In this document: positions 25,655-34,208 of the stretch, in pieces
Numbering within the stretch: position 1 is the first letter of the stretch
Layout: every line of letters begins with the position of its first letter
From: Phycisphaerales bacterium
GTDB taxonomy: Bacteria; Planctomycetota; Phycisphaerae; Phycisphaerales; UBA1924
Direction of reading: 5' to 3'
Length of the DNA: 45,234 bases
Assembly: GCA_022843045.1 (NCBI GenBank)
Contig: JALHOJ010000027.1
Span: 1 to 45,234 of the forward strand
Notes under the pieces: model-generated
The model's database searches: none
Told to the model about the DNA's origin: nothing
Seen by the model: only the letters and a program-made list of their open reading frames with translations
Made by a program: the position numbers and the translations under genes

Positions 25655-26926
25655 ATGTCCGCTGGCAAGAAGTTGCGACCGCTCGACTCCCGCTCATCCG
25701 CGCCCATCGAAGTGAACGCGCACGAACATGAGGGGTCCGAAAACTCTGCGCATTCCTTCTCCTCCGAAGCCCAATCCAGCCTCCGCGCCCTTCGTCAGGC
25801 CACCGCCGAGGTGTTGAGCATGTGCGTCGGGATCGATCGCGCTATCGATGTCGCAACTCGCCTGAGGCTGGACCGAAGCCTGGCCTGGAAAGTCTGGCAA
25901 GTGGCTCAGGGCGTGGGCGATTGCCCATCCCCAGCCCACATTCCCGGCGCACTCGGGTTTGATCGCTTCCTTTCTGCCGCGGAAAAAGTCGGCGTGGCCT
26001 CGCCTCGCATCGAGCATGCCCGCGATGCGTTCGCCAAGTATCGCCAGGTCGCATCAGACTTCGCGGGAGATCGCGCAACCGCGGACATCATGTTCGGCGC
26101 GCTCACGGAGGAAGGACGCACTCGTTTCGAGACTGCGTTGCGGCGCGACGCGTTTCGAGCCAACTCGCACTTCCTTGGTGCGCACGCGTCGACCGTGTTC
26201 CAGATCGATGTGCTCCTGCCCCGCCCCGGATACCTGCCCGACGTTGCGCGGGTCCGCGGGCTCGTCGGATTGACTCGAGTGCGCAACAACGTTCCCTGGC
26301 TGGTCGCACGCACCACGTTGGTCACAGCGGAGGGGCCTTCATCGGAAGTGGTCCGCACGCCGCTTCGAGTCGGAGCGTCCACGAACTCCAACGATGGGCT
26401 CGGTTTCCTGCTGCCGCAGTTTTGCTCGTCACCCTTGCCTCAATTACAGCGACGACTGATCGGTGGGATGACGGCGGAGGATGAACTGCTGCCTGGTCCA
26501 GTCGGACAGATGCACGCTGTCAACGTTGTCACGGGTGAACTGCACACGCACATGCCGGTGGGAACTGATGTACGAGATGCGATGATTCTGCCCGTGACAA
26601 CTCCCTGCGAGCGATTGGTCTTCGACGTGATCGCCCCGTCGAGCCTGCTCGAAGACGTGCAATTCAAGATCCACTCAACCGTGCACACGGATTTGCCCTA
26701 TGTTCGCGGCCCCGAGTACGCTCGCATACCAGTTCCGGAGACGATCCAGTACATGGGCTCGCTGGTGAGCGCCCCGCCCGCACCGGAAGTGACTGGTCAT
26801 GCGGACGTGATCGCTTGGCTGCTGGAGCGACTCAATCAGACCGCCGCGTCGCTGCATCTCTGGCGAGTTCGCATGCGTTATCCCCCGGTCCCCGCCGCCG
26901 CGACTGTAAGTTACAACTACGTCTGA
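25655..26926 (+). CDS. Unrecognised protein with possible N-terminal HTH
   Basis: The frame opens at 25601, but the first 18 codons cross the inverted repeat and -10-like box; ATG 25655 gives a 423-residue product starting MSAGKKLRPLD. After a polar head, an all-helical segment includes AIDVATRLRLDRSLAWKVWQVAQ (about residues 60-82), which has the spacing of a helix-turn-helix. More helices follow (FDRFLSAAEKVGV, RIEHARDAFAKY). The C-terminal two thirds is mixed alpha/beta (FQIDVLLPRPGY, GLVGLTRVRNNVPWL, VNVVTGELHTHMPVG) and I cannot assign it. No signal peptide, so cytoplasmic. Placement divergent to the dockerin genes would suit a regulator, but this is inference; Cys and His are too few for a metal enzyme. 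Confidence 0.75.
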   Translation: MSAGKKLRPLDSRSSAPIEVNAHEHEGSENSAHSFSSEAQSSLRALRQATAEVLSMCVGIDRAIDVATRLRLDRSLAWKVWQVAQGVGDCPSPAHIPGALGFDRFLSAAEKVGVASPRIEHARDAFAKYRQVASDFAGDRATADIMFGALTEEGRTRFETALRRDAFRANSHFLGAHASTVFQIDVLLPRPGYLPDVARVRGLVGLTRVRNNVPWLVARTTLVTAEGPSSEVVRTPLRVGASTNSNDGLGFLLPQFCSSPLPQLQRRLIGGMTAEDELLPGPVGQMHAVNVVTGELHTHMPVGTDVRDAMILPVTTPCERLVFDVIAPSSLLEDVQFKIHSTVHTDLPYVRGPEYARIPVPETIQYMGSLVSAPPAPEVTGHADVIAWLLERLNQTAASLHLWRVRMRYPPVPAAATVSYNYV

Positions 26927-27158
26927 ACGTCGCCGGCCCGTCGGGTTCACAGTGCTATCTCCCAGCTACGTCATGAGGCTGGCGGCACCTTGGTCACCAT
27001 GTCGTTCACCGAGTAACGCATCCACGTGATGATGTGGATTCCCCTGATCCGCGCCGAGCTTTCGAGTTCCGCTTGGTCTGTGTTCTCGAGAAGAGGTCAA
27101 GCACCGAACATGCGACTGTCACAGGCTGGTGCAGGCCCGTCGTGGTTCGCATGGCAGA

Positions 27159-27189
27159 AAGCCCCGGAGCGTTGCTCGCTCCGGGGCTT
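27159..27189 (-). terminator. Strong hairpin terminator of the RTX-like gene
   Basis: AAGCCCCGGAGCG and CGCTCCGGGGCTT form a perfect 13-bp stem with a 5-base loop, 22 bp past the stop codon at 27212 on the minus strand, followed by a short TTTCT-like tract. It probably ends the whole protease operon and may also stop plus-strand transcripts. Confidence 0.8.
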
Positions 27190-27211
27190 CAGATGCCTTG
27201 GCTTCGTTCGT

Positions 27212-28579
27212 TTACTGACGGTCGACTTGCTCGACGTTGACGATCGTGCCAAAGCCGATGGCCGCGTCGATGCCGGGGCCGCCGTCCATGAAGGGCGCGA
27301 TACGGCGGGGGCCAACGACGATCAGCTTCAGGAAGTCATCGCCGGCACCGCCCAGGTGGCGGGTTTCGCCGCGGACGTTGCCTTTGAGCTCCATGTCGAG
27401 GTAGTCGTTGCCGCCGTCGCCTTGGAGGGTTGCGTTGGCGATGCCGTTGCCTTCGAGCAACATCTTGATGGTGTCGTCGCCTTCGCCGCCTCGGACTTCG
27501 CCCGCAAGGGTGACTTGGCCGCCCCGGCTGATGAAGAGCGACTCGGCCTGATCTTGGCCAGCGCCGAGATCAAGACCGAAAGTCGCGGCGGTCGTCGCGG
27601 CGCGTTGGCCGTCAAACTTGATGATGCCCGAGTCGTTGCCTGCGCCTGTGGAGCCCGAGACGCGAAGGTCCTGAGCCAGCGCGTTCGAGATGATGTCGCA
27701 CTCGACCTTGTCCTGACCCGAGCCGGTTTCGGCCGAAAGCCAGACATTGGTGAACGTCGCGGCGTTGGGCTGGTTCATCTTGGCGACTACTTCGTTGTCA
27801 CCTTCGCCCAAGCGTGCCGCCCAGGTGCTTGCGAACGAACGAGAGAGCGCAACACCCTCGAAGAGCACCTTGTCGTTCTGAGGTCCACCAAGCACGAGCA
27901 CGTTCGTCAGCGCGTTGCGGGTGCTCGGGACCACGTCGTACACGAACTTCACGTCCGACTCACCCAGGCCAGTCTCGACGGTGAGTTGCGGGGGAACGGG
28001 CGTGCGGATCGCGAAGGTGACGGCATCGAGACTCGCGCCGGTGACCAGACGCAGGCTGCCGACGTTGCTGAAGTTCTGCTCGCCGCCACCGTTGATGCCG
28101 ACAACCTTCACCTGCCCATCTGCGGGGCCGATCACCACTTCGATCTGCTGCTGGGCATCGTTGGTGGTCAGCACCAGCGCCTGACCAGCGGGCGATCCCA
28201 ACGCTGCGGGAGGGTTGGGAGCGAGAGTGCGTGAAGGCGTGCTGCTCGCAGTCGACGAGGCGCGAGTCGAGGGCCTTGCGGAGGAGGTGCGCTGTTCGTC
28301 GCGGCGGCCGGTCTGCGTTCGAGCGGGCTGGGTGGCGCGCGTCGGGTTGCGGACAACGCCGCGACCGCGGCGGTCGTCGTCGTCGTCGCCAGCGTTGTCG
28401 TCGCGAGCGTCGCGGCGCGGACCAGGGCGAGCTGGGGTGCGATCGGGGCGGCGATCGTTGCGATCGCTGGCCTGACGGCGGTTGTCGTCGCCGGGGCGCG
28501 AGGGCTGAGCTTCCGCAATGGATGCGGTGCCGGCGAGAAGCAAGAGGGACGCGAGCACGGTGGTTCGGACGGTAGACAT
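27212..28579 (-). CDS. Exported protein with degenerate RTX-like Gly/Asp repeats
   Basis: ATG 28579 follows AGAAGGAG and starts a signal peptide (MSTVRTTVLASLLLLAGTAS...AEA, ~23). The 455-residue product then has a highly charged low-complexity linker (residues ~24-130, many R, D, P, T and S). A C-terminal region of calcium-binding-like repeats follows: GDNEVVAKM, GAGNDSGIIKFDG, GAGQDQAESLF, GEGDDTIKMLLEG, GDGGNDYLDMEL, GGAGDDFLKLIV and GGPGID. These are looser than classic GGxGxDxUx nonapeptides and come about every 25-30 residues, as in planctomycete surface proteins. Secreted; role unknown. It lies 159 bp downstream of the subtilisin on the same strand and may be its substrate or partner (speculative). 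The strong terminator follows it. Confidence 0.82.
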   Translation of the reverse strand: MSTVRTTVLASLLLLAGTASIAEAQPSRPGDDNRRQASDRNDRRPDRTPARPGPRRDARDDNAGDDDDDRRGRGVVRNPTRATQPARTQTGRRDEQRTSSARPSTRASSTASSTPSRTLAPNPPAALGSPAGQALVLTTNDAQQQIEVVIGPADGQVKVVGINGGGEQNFSNVGSLRLVTGASLDAVTFAIRTPVPPQLTVETGLGESDVKFVYDVVPSTRNALTNVLVLGGPQNDKVLFEGVALSRSFASTWAARLGEGDNEVVAKMNQPNAATFTNVWLSAETGSGQDKVECDIISNALAQDLRVSGSTGAGNDSGIIKFDGQRAATTAATFGLDLGAGQDQAESLFISRGGQVTLAGEVRGGEGDDTIKMLLEGNGIANATLQGDGGNDYLDMELKGNVRGETRHLGGAGDDFLKLIVVGPRRIAPFMDGGPGIDAAIGFGTIVNVEQVDRQ

Positions 28580-28738
28580 GATCAACTCCTTCTGAGATTG
28601 GGCTTGTCGCGCAAACGCACACGCGAACAGCTCATGCGGAGAAGGAGTCAAGAGCAAGGCTTGAGATACAAGTAGTGCGGGGGAAGTGCTTGTGAACACA
28701 CAACGAAAGGCCCCATAACGAAACTCGGCCAAGCATGC

Positions 28739-30130
28739 TCAGGGGCGCGTGAGCAGTTGACGAGGCTCGCCGCGGCGCAGCCAGTTCTTGAGATCGGTGG
28801 CGTCTTGAGAGTTGGCGACACCATCGCCGTTGGCATCTACGGGCTGCAAGGCGAGCAGGTACGCATCGTGGAGCGTCACACGGCGATCGTTGTTGCGGTC
28901 ACAATCGCAGGTGAGTGGCGGCGCACCAACGCCCACGGCGGCGGCGACATTGAGGCGTCCGGTTCCAAGTTGCCCTTCGAACCCGGGATTGATGCTGTCG
29001 ATGGGCGTCGAGCGAGTTCGCAGAATGGCGTCGATCTGCTCGCTGGACACCAGCGGGCAGATCGATCGCACCAACGCGGCGCCGCCAGCGACCAACGGGG
29101 CGGACAGACTGGTGCCGCTGGCGATGCCATATCCGCCGCCAGGAACCGGACTGACGATGTCGACGCCTGGAGCGCTCAGCGACACCCATGTGCCGTAGTT
29201 GCTGAACGCGGCACGCTGGTCGGCGTCGTTGGTAGCGGTGATGGCGAGCAAGCCAACGTTGGAAGCGCCGGCGGGATAGTCGGGATTGTTGTTGGCGCGA
29301 TTGCCTGCGGAGGCAACCACGATGAGCCCAGCGGCCTCGACCTCCGAGATGACTTCGCGGAGCAGTTGCGGATCGGTCTCCATGCCCATGCTGACGTTCG
29401 CGACGTGTGCGCCTCGGTCGACAGCATAGAACAGACCTTGGCTCAGACGGAAGATCGTCGCCATGCCGTCGCTGTCCATGACGGTGACAGGCAGCACGCG
29501 CGAGTCGGGAGCCAGTCGCGTCACGAGCCCTGCGACCAGCGTGCCATGGCCGTACAACTCATCGAATTCGCCATTCAGGCTGGTGTCGACGTTCTGGAGC
29601 GTCTCGAGCGTGCCGGTTGTGTTTGTGAGGAAGTTGAACCCGCTCAGCACGCGCCCAGCGAGCAAGGGATGGGACGAGTCGACACCCGTGTCGAGCACCG
29701 CGACGATCGCGCCCGCGCCTGTGCTTTGCGTCCACGCGGCGGGCACCCCCACAACTCCTGGCGTTGCGTCGCTGTCGTAGTCCGCAGGCGGCACGCTCAG
29801 ATACATGCGCCGGGTGGTGCCGTTTGGGTTGCCATCGATCGTGTAGAAGTTGAAGTCCGAGCGAAGCACGCGGGAATCGGCGGCGAGCAAGTCGACGAAT
29901 GTGCTCTCGCTCGCGCCCTCGGGCAAGTCGAGCAGGTACATGTTGCGGCTGGGGATCGAGTCGCCAGGGCGAACTGTCGTGCCGTAGGTTGCGTTGATCG
30001 ACGCGATGCTCGCGCCTGGCTGAAGGCGCACGAACACGCGATCGGGCTCAAACAGAGGCTCGTCCGCGTGGGCAACGAAGCCGCAGGCGAGGGCGAGAGC
30101 AAATGGCAACTTCAGAGGACGACGATTCAC
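28739..30130 (-). CDS. Exported subtilisin-like serine protease (S8) with dockerin-like tail
   Basis: Start GTG 30130 overlaps the stop of the CHAT gene by four bases (GTGA), showing translational coupling; codons upstream of it lie inside that gene. 463 residues: signal peptide ending VAHA, a prodomain-like stretch (FVRLQPGAS... to ~110), then the S8 catalytic domain with Asp147 (VAVLDTGVDSSHP), His195 (GHGTLVAG), oxyanion Asn277 (ASAGN) and Ser341 (SGTSLSAPL). The C-terminus (about 400-455) has two Asp/Asn-rich loops, DRNNDRRVTLHDAYLLA and DANGDGVANSQDATDLKNWL, which look like a type I dockerin rather than the GC-type of the other proteins here. All catalytic residues are intact. Secreted protease and last coupled member of the sigma-CHAT operon. 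Confidence 0.92.
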   Translation of the reverse strand: MNRRPLKLPFALALACGFVAHADEPLFEPDRVFVRLQPGASIASINATYGTTVRPGDSIPSRNMYLLDLPEGASESTFVDLLAADSRVLRSDFNFYTIDGNPNGTTRRMYLSVPPADYDSDATPGVVGVPAAWTQSTGAGAIVAVLDTGVDSSHPLLAGRVLSGFNFLTNTTGTLETLQNVDTSLNGEFDELYGHGTLVAGLVTRLAPDSRVLPVTVMDSDGMATIFRLSQGLFYAVDRGAHVANVSMGMETDPQLLREVISEVEAAGLIVVASAGNRANNNPDYPAGASNVGLLAITATNDADQRAAFSNYGTWVSLSAPGVDIVSPVPGGGYGIASGTSLSAPLVAGGAALVRSICPLVSSEQIDAILRTRSTPIDSINPGFEGQLGTGRLNVAAAVGVGAPPLTCDCDRNNDRRVTLHDAYLLALQPVDANGDGVANSQDATDLKNWLRRGEPRQLLTRP

Positions 30131-32898
30131 AGCAACCCTCCCATCGCGAACAGGCCTTGCCAGGAGTGCCACGGTACGTGCTCTGCCTCTCGCTGCGTCT
30201 GCGCGAGCGCTGCGGCCATCGCTGCCGCGGGCGAATGTAACTGATCGCGTTCCCGGAGGAAAGCGCGGTGCAGCAGAGGAAACATCGTCGCAGCGGTCTG
30301 GTCATGCAGGCGCCACTGCGAAGCGATCACCATGGACGCGCCGCCCACCAGCAACGCTCGCACCAGGCCTTGGCGATCTTCCCCGATGGTGTCGGATGTC
30401 CGACCCGACTCACAGCCCGCGAGCACCACGACGCATCCCGGCCGCAGCGCAGTGAACAGCTCACGCGCGGCGACCCAGCGATCGGCGAGCTTGATGCGTG
30501 ACGCCATGGGGAACTGCGGGTCAAACTCGCAGTGGCTGGCGATGTGGATCACCTCGTGACCGGCGAGCTCTGTGAGGAACGCGTCGGCGGTCGCCGCGGT
30601 TCCGACAAGGACGGTCGCGCGGGCGTATTCGCTGGCAACCGCGCGGGCCTCGTGTTCCATGCGCGGAGCCGCAGCGTCGGACACTCCGACGACCAATGCG
30701 CGACTTGACGCCGTGCGATAGTCCGAGACGGCGTGTGCGGCATGTCGTCGAGCAATCACGACGGCGCTCGTCATACTGGGCGCGAGGAAGGTCGTCAGAA
30801 TTGCATCGGCCTGTGGAGTCGCAGCGGCAAGCGCGGGGGCAAGCGGCAAGCCAAACACTTCCGGGCAGGCCACGATCGCGACGTGCGTGATGCCAGCAAG
30901 CGCGGGCGCGACGTGCTTTTGCAGTACTCGGCACAGATGCTGATATGCCGGGTTATCCCGGGAGGCATCCGGCGAGCGGGTGGCGAAGTCCACTGCCATC
31001 ACCTGGCGTCGGGAGAGCGTCGCGGCTTCGCGAACGGTGAGGATGGAGGGGAGGATGTGGACATCCATGCGATGGATGACAAGAGCGCCGAGCGTGTCGC
31101 CCGAGCGGAACCAGACCATCGCGGCGTGTCCAGCCTCGAGTGCGTGCTGTGTCTGGGAGAGTGACATCGGCGCAAGCGCGTCGAGCGACGTCTCGCGAGC
31201 GAGCTGCACCTGAGTCGAGCGTTCCAGGCGGGATTCCAGGTCCCGGATGCGGGCATGGAGCGTGGCGAAGTTCGCCTCAGGCGAGGTTGTTGCACGGGAA
31301 AGCTCGGCATATGCCACAGTCAGAGCCCGAGCAATCGCGGCGATCTCGTCGGAGTCGCGAGAAGGTCGTGCCGCATCGCGGCGCCCGGCGCACGCGTCTG
31401 CGAGAGCACGGGCGCGGACTCGCTCCACAAGATCGAAGACGCGGTGAGCGGTGTGCGGCCCGCCGATATCGAGCGCAAGGTTGAGGGCATCCGCGTGGAG
31501 GCCTCTGAGCGAATCGACGAAGGTTGCACGGACGAACTCGGTGCGCAGGCTCGCGCGGACCGCGTCCGCGAGTGCAATGGCGGCTTGAAACTGATCCCAG
31601 GCTTCAGGCAGGCGTCCCAACGCACGGAGCGCGCGGCCGCGGGCATGGCCGTGCGCAGCGCGGAGGGGAGCGATAGCCGAACACTCGTCGGCGCATCCCT
31701 CCAATAAGCGCAGAGCGTGTTGAGAGTCGCCCGTGCGAAGCGAGACTTCGGCTTGCAAGAGCATGGCCTCGGCTCGACGCGCGGGTCGATTGGCGAATCG
31801 GGTGATCAGGTCGTCAAGGCCGATTCGGGCGGTGTCGATCTGGCCCACGAGCAGCAACGCACGAGCAAGGGCCAGAGACGCGTCGTCGCGAAGGTGCGCG
31901 GCGTCCGCCGCCATGGCATCGGTGACGGCGCGGGCGAGGACGTCGAGGGCGCGGTCGTGTCGGCCGATGCGCAGCAAGGCGAGACCTTCACCAAGCATCG
32001 CACGCACGCGCTCAAGACGCATTCCCGGTTCATCGAGCGCGTCACGGGCGGTGTCGAAGAGGTCGAGGGCACGCCAGTCTGCGCCGACCGTGGCGTACGC
32101 CTGGGCTTCTTCCGCGAGGAGCCGGGCCGCGTCGGCGTGGGCGTCGCTGGCCGCGAAGAGCGAGCGAGCGTTCGCGAAAGCAAGCGTTGCTTCGTCAACG
32201 CGACCCAGGCGGCTGTACACATCGGCGAGGTTGCCCTCGGCGATTGCGGCCCCAAGCGTGTGGCCGGCCTCACTGAAGATCTCACGCGAACGGGCGAAGG
32301 TCGCGGCAGCGTCTTCGAAGCGATCGAGATCCAGCATCGCTTCGGCAGCGTTGGTTTCCAGCGTGCCCAGCGCGAGCGCGTGGTCGCGGAAGGCTGGGCG
32401 GGCGCGGTCGAACCATGCGAGCGCGTCGCCGGCGTCGCCCCGCACACGTCGGACGACGCCAAGATTCACCATCGCGCGACCGGCGTTGAAGGCGTCCGCC
32501 CGCGTCTCGAAAGCACGCACCGCGGCTCGGGCGGCATCTTCGGCGTCTGCGGTTCTACCGAGGCGTTCCAGAGGCTGGACTTTCGTCAGTTCGAGCGTTG
32601 CGAGGTCGCTCTCGCGACCAGCGCGGCGCGCGACGCCGACTGCTTCGTCGAGCATGGCGAGGGCCTCGTCGAAGCGGTTCTCGTAGCACAGCGCATGGGC
32701 AAGGCCCTTAAGGCATGGGATTCTGGCTGGATCATCCGGGCCGAGCGTGTGCAGCGCGCTGTGCACTTCCGCGATGCACTCCGAGAGGTTGCGCAAGGCC
32801 GCCTCTTCGATGTGCGAGAAGACCTCAGCGGGCGCGTCGGCGTCGCCTCCGTGCAGCCGCACGATCAACAAACCAAGTTGCGTGGTGGTCGCCGACAT
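30127..32898 (-). CDS. TPR-CHAT caspase-like protease
   Basis: 923 residues, no signal peptide. Residues ~40-560 are helical TPR-type repeats (FDEALAMLDEAVGVAR, GDALAWFDRARPAF, FEDAAATFARSREIF, and so on). A helical joint follows (~560-640), and then the C-terminal CHAT domain with the catalytic pair His789 (HIASHCEFD) and Cys829 (VVLAGCESG), and the later motif LVGGASMVIASQW. CHAT proteases are clan CD (separase/caspase-like) enzymes; TPR-CHAT proteins such as the Csx29 subunit of craspase are switched on by a partner. Its ATG follows directly after the stop of the upstream gene (TGAATG), and its own stop overlaps the subtilisin start, so a proteolytic cascade within one operon is plausible. 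No NACHT/NTPase is encoded alongside. Confidence 0.92.
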   Translation of the reverse strand: MSATTTQLGLLIVRLHGGDADAPAEVFSHIEEAALRNLSECIAEVHSALHTLGPDDPARIPCLKGLAHALCYENRFDEALAMLDEAVGVARRAGRESDLATLELTKVQPLERLGRTADAEDAARAAVRAFETRADAFNAGRAMVNLGVVRRVRGDAGDALAWFDRARPAFRDHALALGTLETNAAEAMLDLDRFEDAAATFARSREIFSEAGHTLGAAIAEGNLADVYSRLGRVDEATLAFANARSLFAASDAHADAARLLAEEAQAYATVGADWRALDLFDTARDALDEPGMRLERVRAMLGEGLALLRIGRHDRALDVLARAVTDAMAADAAHLRDDASLALARALLLVGQIDTARIGLDDLITRFANRPARRAEAMLLQAEVSLRTGDSQHALRLLEGCADECSAIAPLRAAHGHARGRALRALGRLPEAWDQFQAAIALADAVRASLRTEFVRATFVDSLRGLHADALNLALDIGGPHTAHRVFDLVERVRARALADACAGRRDAARPSRDSDEIAAIARALTVAYAELSRATTSPEANFATLHARIRDLESRLERSTQVQLARETSLDALAPMSLSQTQHALEAGHAAMVWFRSGDTLGALVIHRMDVHILPSILTVREAATLSRRQVMAVDFATRSPDASRDNPAYQHLCRVLQKHVAPALAGITHVAIVACPEVFGLPLAPALAAATPQADAILTTFLAPSMTSAVVIARRHAAHAVSDYRTASSRALVVGVSDAAAPRMEHEARAVASEYARATVLVGTAATADAFLTELAGHEVIHIASHCEFDPQFPMASRIKLADRWVAARELFTALRPGCVVVLAGCESGRTSDTIGEDRQGLVRALLVGGASMVIASQWRLHDQTAATMFPLLHRAFLRERDQLHSPAAAMAAALAQTQREAEHVPWHSWQGLFAMGGLL

Positions 32899-33480
32899 TC
32901 AACGCTCCGTCGCCTGGTCGCGAAGGTCCAGGCTTTCGATCATCGCGGTACGCCCGCCGGGGCGGGCGAACTCCAGCACGCATTCGCTCTTGGGAAGGCT
33001 CAACTCGAAGTACCCGTCTTCGGCAATATCGAATGAAGCGATGATCGACGGTGTCCCGCGCCGACGGGCCTGTACGTGGGCGCATGCGAGGGCGGCGGAA
33101 GCCTCACCGATGACCATGACTTGATCAGCGTGCGGGATCAACTCGATGCGGAGGTCGATCACGCCGTCATCGCACGCGAACTGCATCAGGCGAGCTTCGG
33201 GCGCGCTCGCCGAGCGATACCCCGCGAGGGCGGGCGAGCCACCCAGTCCTTGACGAGCGGTGTCGAAGAGAAGTTGAGCCACTTCATCGGCGGCGGTCAG
33301 GGCACGCTCAACCCATCCCGGCTCGCGCTGCGTCATCAGAGCTTCAAGCCGTCGACGTTGCTCTGGCGAAACGTCCATCGACGCATCGAAGCTCGCAAGC
33401 GTCTGCAACCGCTTGGCGGCGGCGCGACAGGCGGCGTCCGGAAGGCTTGCGAAGTCGGGATGGTCGTGCGGCTGATCCAT
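32899..33480 (-). CDS. Unrecognised small protein between sigma factor and CHAT protease
   Basis: ATG 33480 (GGAG eight bases upstream) gives 193 residues; the longer open frame up to 33732 overlaps the sigma gene and is rejected. The N-terminal half is helical and polar (HPDFASLPDAACRAAAKRLQ, SPEQRRRLEALMTQREPGWVERAL). The C-terminal half looks like a small beta domain (LMQFACDDGVIDLRIELIP, VMVIGEASAALACAHV, GYFELSLPKSECVLEFARP). I know no named family. Its stop is immediately followed by the CHAT start, and it lies 89 bp after the sigma gene. The position suits an anti-sigma factor, adaptor or substrate of the CHAT protease; none of these is shown by sequence. There is no TM segment, unlike common anti-sigma factors. 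Confidence 0.8.
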   Translation of the reverse strand: MDQPHDHPDFASLPDAACRAAAKRLQTLASFDASMDVSPEQRRRLEALMTQREPGWVERALTAADEVAQLLFDTARQGLGGSPALAGYRSASAPEARLMQFACDDGVIDLRIELIPHADQVMVIGEASAALACAHVQARRRGTPSIIASFDIAEDGYFELSLPKSECVLEFARPGGRTAMIESLDLRDQATER

Positions 33481-33569
33481 GTGGTTGCTCCGTGTCTTGC
33501 CAGAGCGTGCAAACAAGCGACAGATACATCGACTTTGAAAAATCGCGTACAGGGCCGCGAACCCGCCGA

Positions 33570-34208
33570 TCAGTCGTCCTCCGACCGTTCGCCCAGGAGC
33601 TCGGCGAGCTTGGAAATGCACCGGTTTCGCGTGGGGCCGATGCTCCCGACGGGCATGGAGAGTCGTTGGGCGATCAGGTCGTAATCGGGCCGGTTCGACT
33701 CTACGAACAAAGCCCGAAGCAGTTCTCGGCACCGCCCGCCGAGCTCGTCAAGGGCGAGGCGGACACGATGGGCATCTTCTATAGACAGCAAGACCTCGCG
33801 GGCTTCGCGGCTGTCTGTGCCTGCGTTGCGAAGGACATGGACGAGGCCGGAGTCGTCGTCACCGCCATCGAGGCTGGCAGTTCGGGCATTTTGCTTGCGT
33901 TCACGCTCGACCACGCGCCAGCAGGCGCGGCGTGTGGTTTGAGAGAGCCATGCGGGCAGGGCCTGAGCGTCGCGTATCGACTTCAGTCCTCGTAGCAAGG
34001 CGCTGAAGACCAGTTGTGCGATGTCATCACACTGATCCTCCCGAAGTCCGTGCTGGCGCGCAATTGCATACACCAGCCCCGAATACATGCCGACCACGCG
34101 CGACCAGGCGCGTTGGTCAGCTTCGCCGCAGCGACGCAGCAACTCGACGACGTCTTCGTCGATGGATTGAGGCGTGCGCGGTCCGGATTGGCCGGGCGGT
34201 TGCGGCAT
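33570..34208 (-). CDS. Sigma-70 family (ECF-like) RNA polymerase sigma factor
   Basis: From ATG 34208, 212 residues (34256 is an alternative start). Region 2 is clear: ADQRAWSRVVGMYSGLVYAIARQHGL, then DDIAQLVFSALLRGLKSI and LPAWLSQTTRRACWRVVERERK. Region 4 is seen near the C-terminus: LDELGGRCRELLRALFVES, then PDYDLIAQRLSMPVGSIGPTRNRCISKLAELL with the HTH. Length and architecture fit an ECF sigma factor. It heads an operon with a small unknown protein, the TPR-CHAT protease and a subtilisin, so it likely drives that operon or a regulon answering the same signal. Long Pro/Gly-rich N-terminal extension before region 2. Confidence 0.9.
   Translation of the reverse strand: MPQPPGQSGPRTPQSIDEDVVELLRRCGEADQRAWSRVVGMYSGLVYAIARQHGLREDQCDDIAQLVFSALLRGLKSIRDAQALPAWLSQTTRRACWRVVERERKQNARTASLDGGDDDSGLVHVLRNAGTDSREAREVLLSIEDAHRVRLALDELGGRCRELLRALFVESNRPDYDLIAQRLSMPVGSIGPTRNRCISKLAELLGERSEDD

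Noticed and set aside
28757..30244. 495-codon plus-strand frame opposite the subtilisin gene
   Set aside because: Shadow; the subtilisin on the minus strand has an intact catalytic triad and an operon overlap start.
31717..33036. 439-codon plus-strand frame opposite the CHAT gene
   Set aside because: Shadow created by high GC at third positions; no family features.
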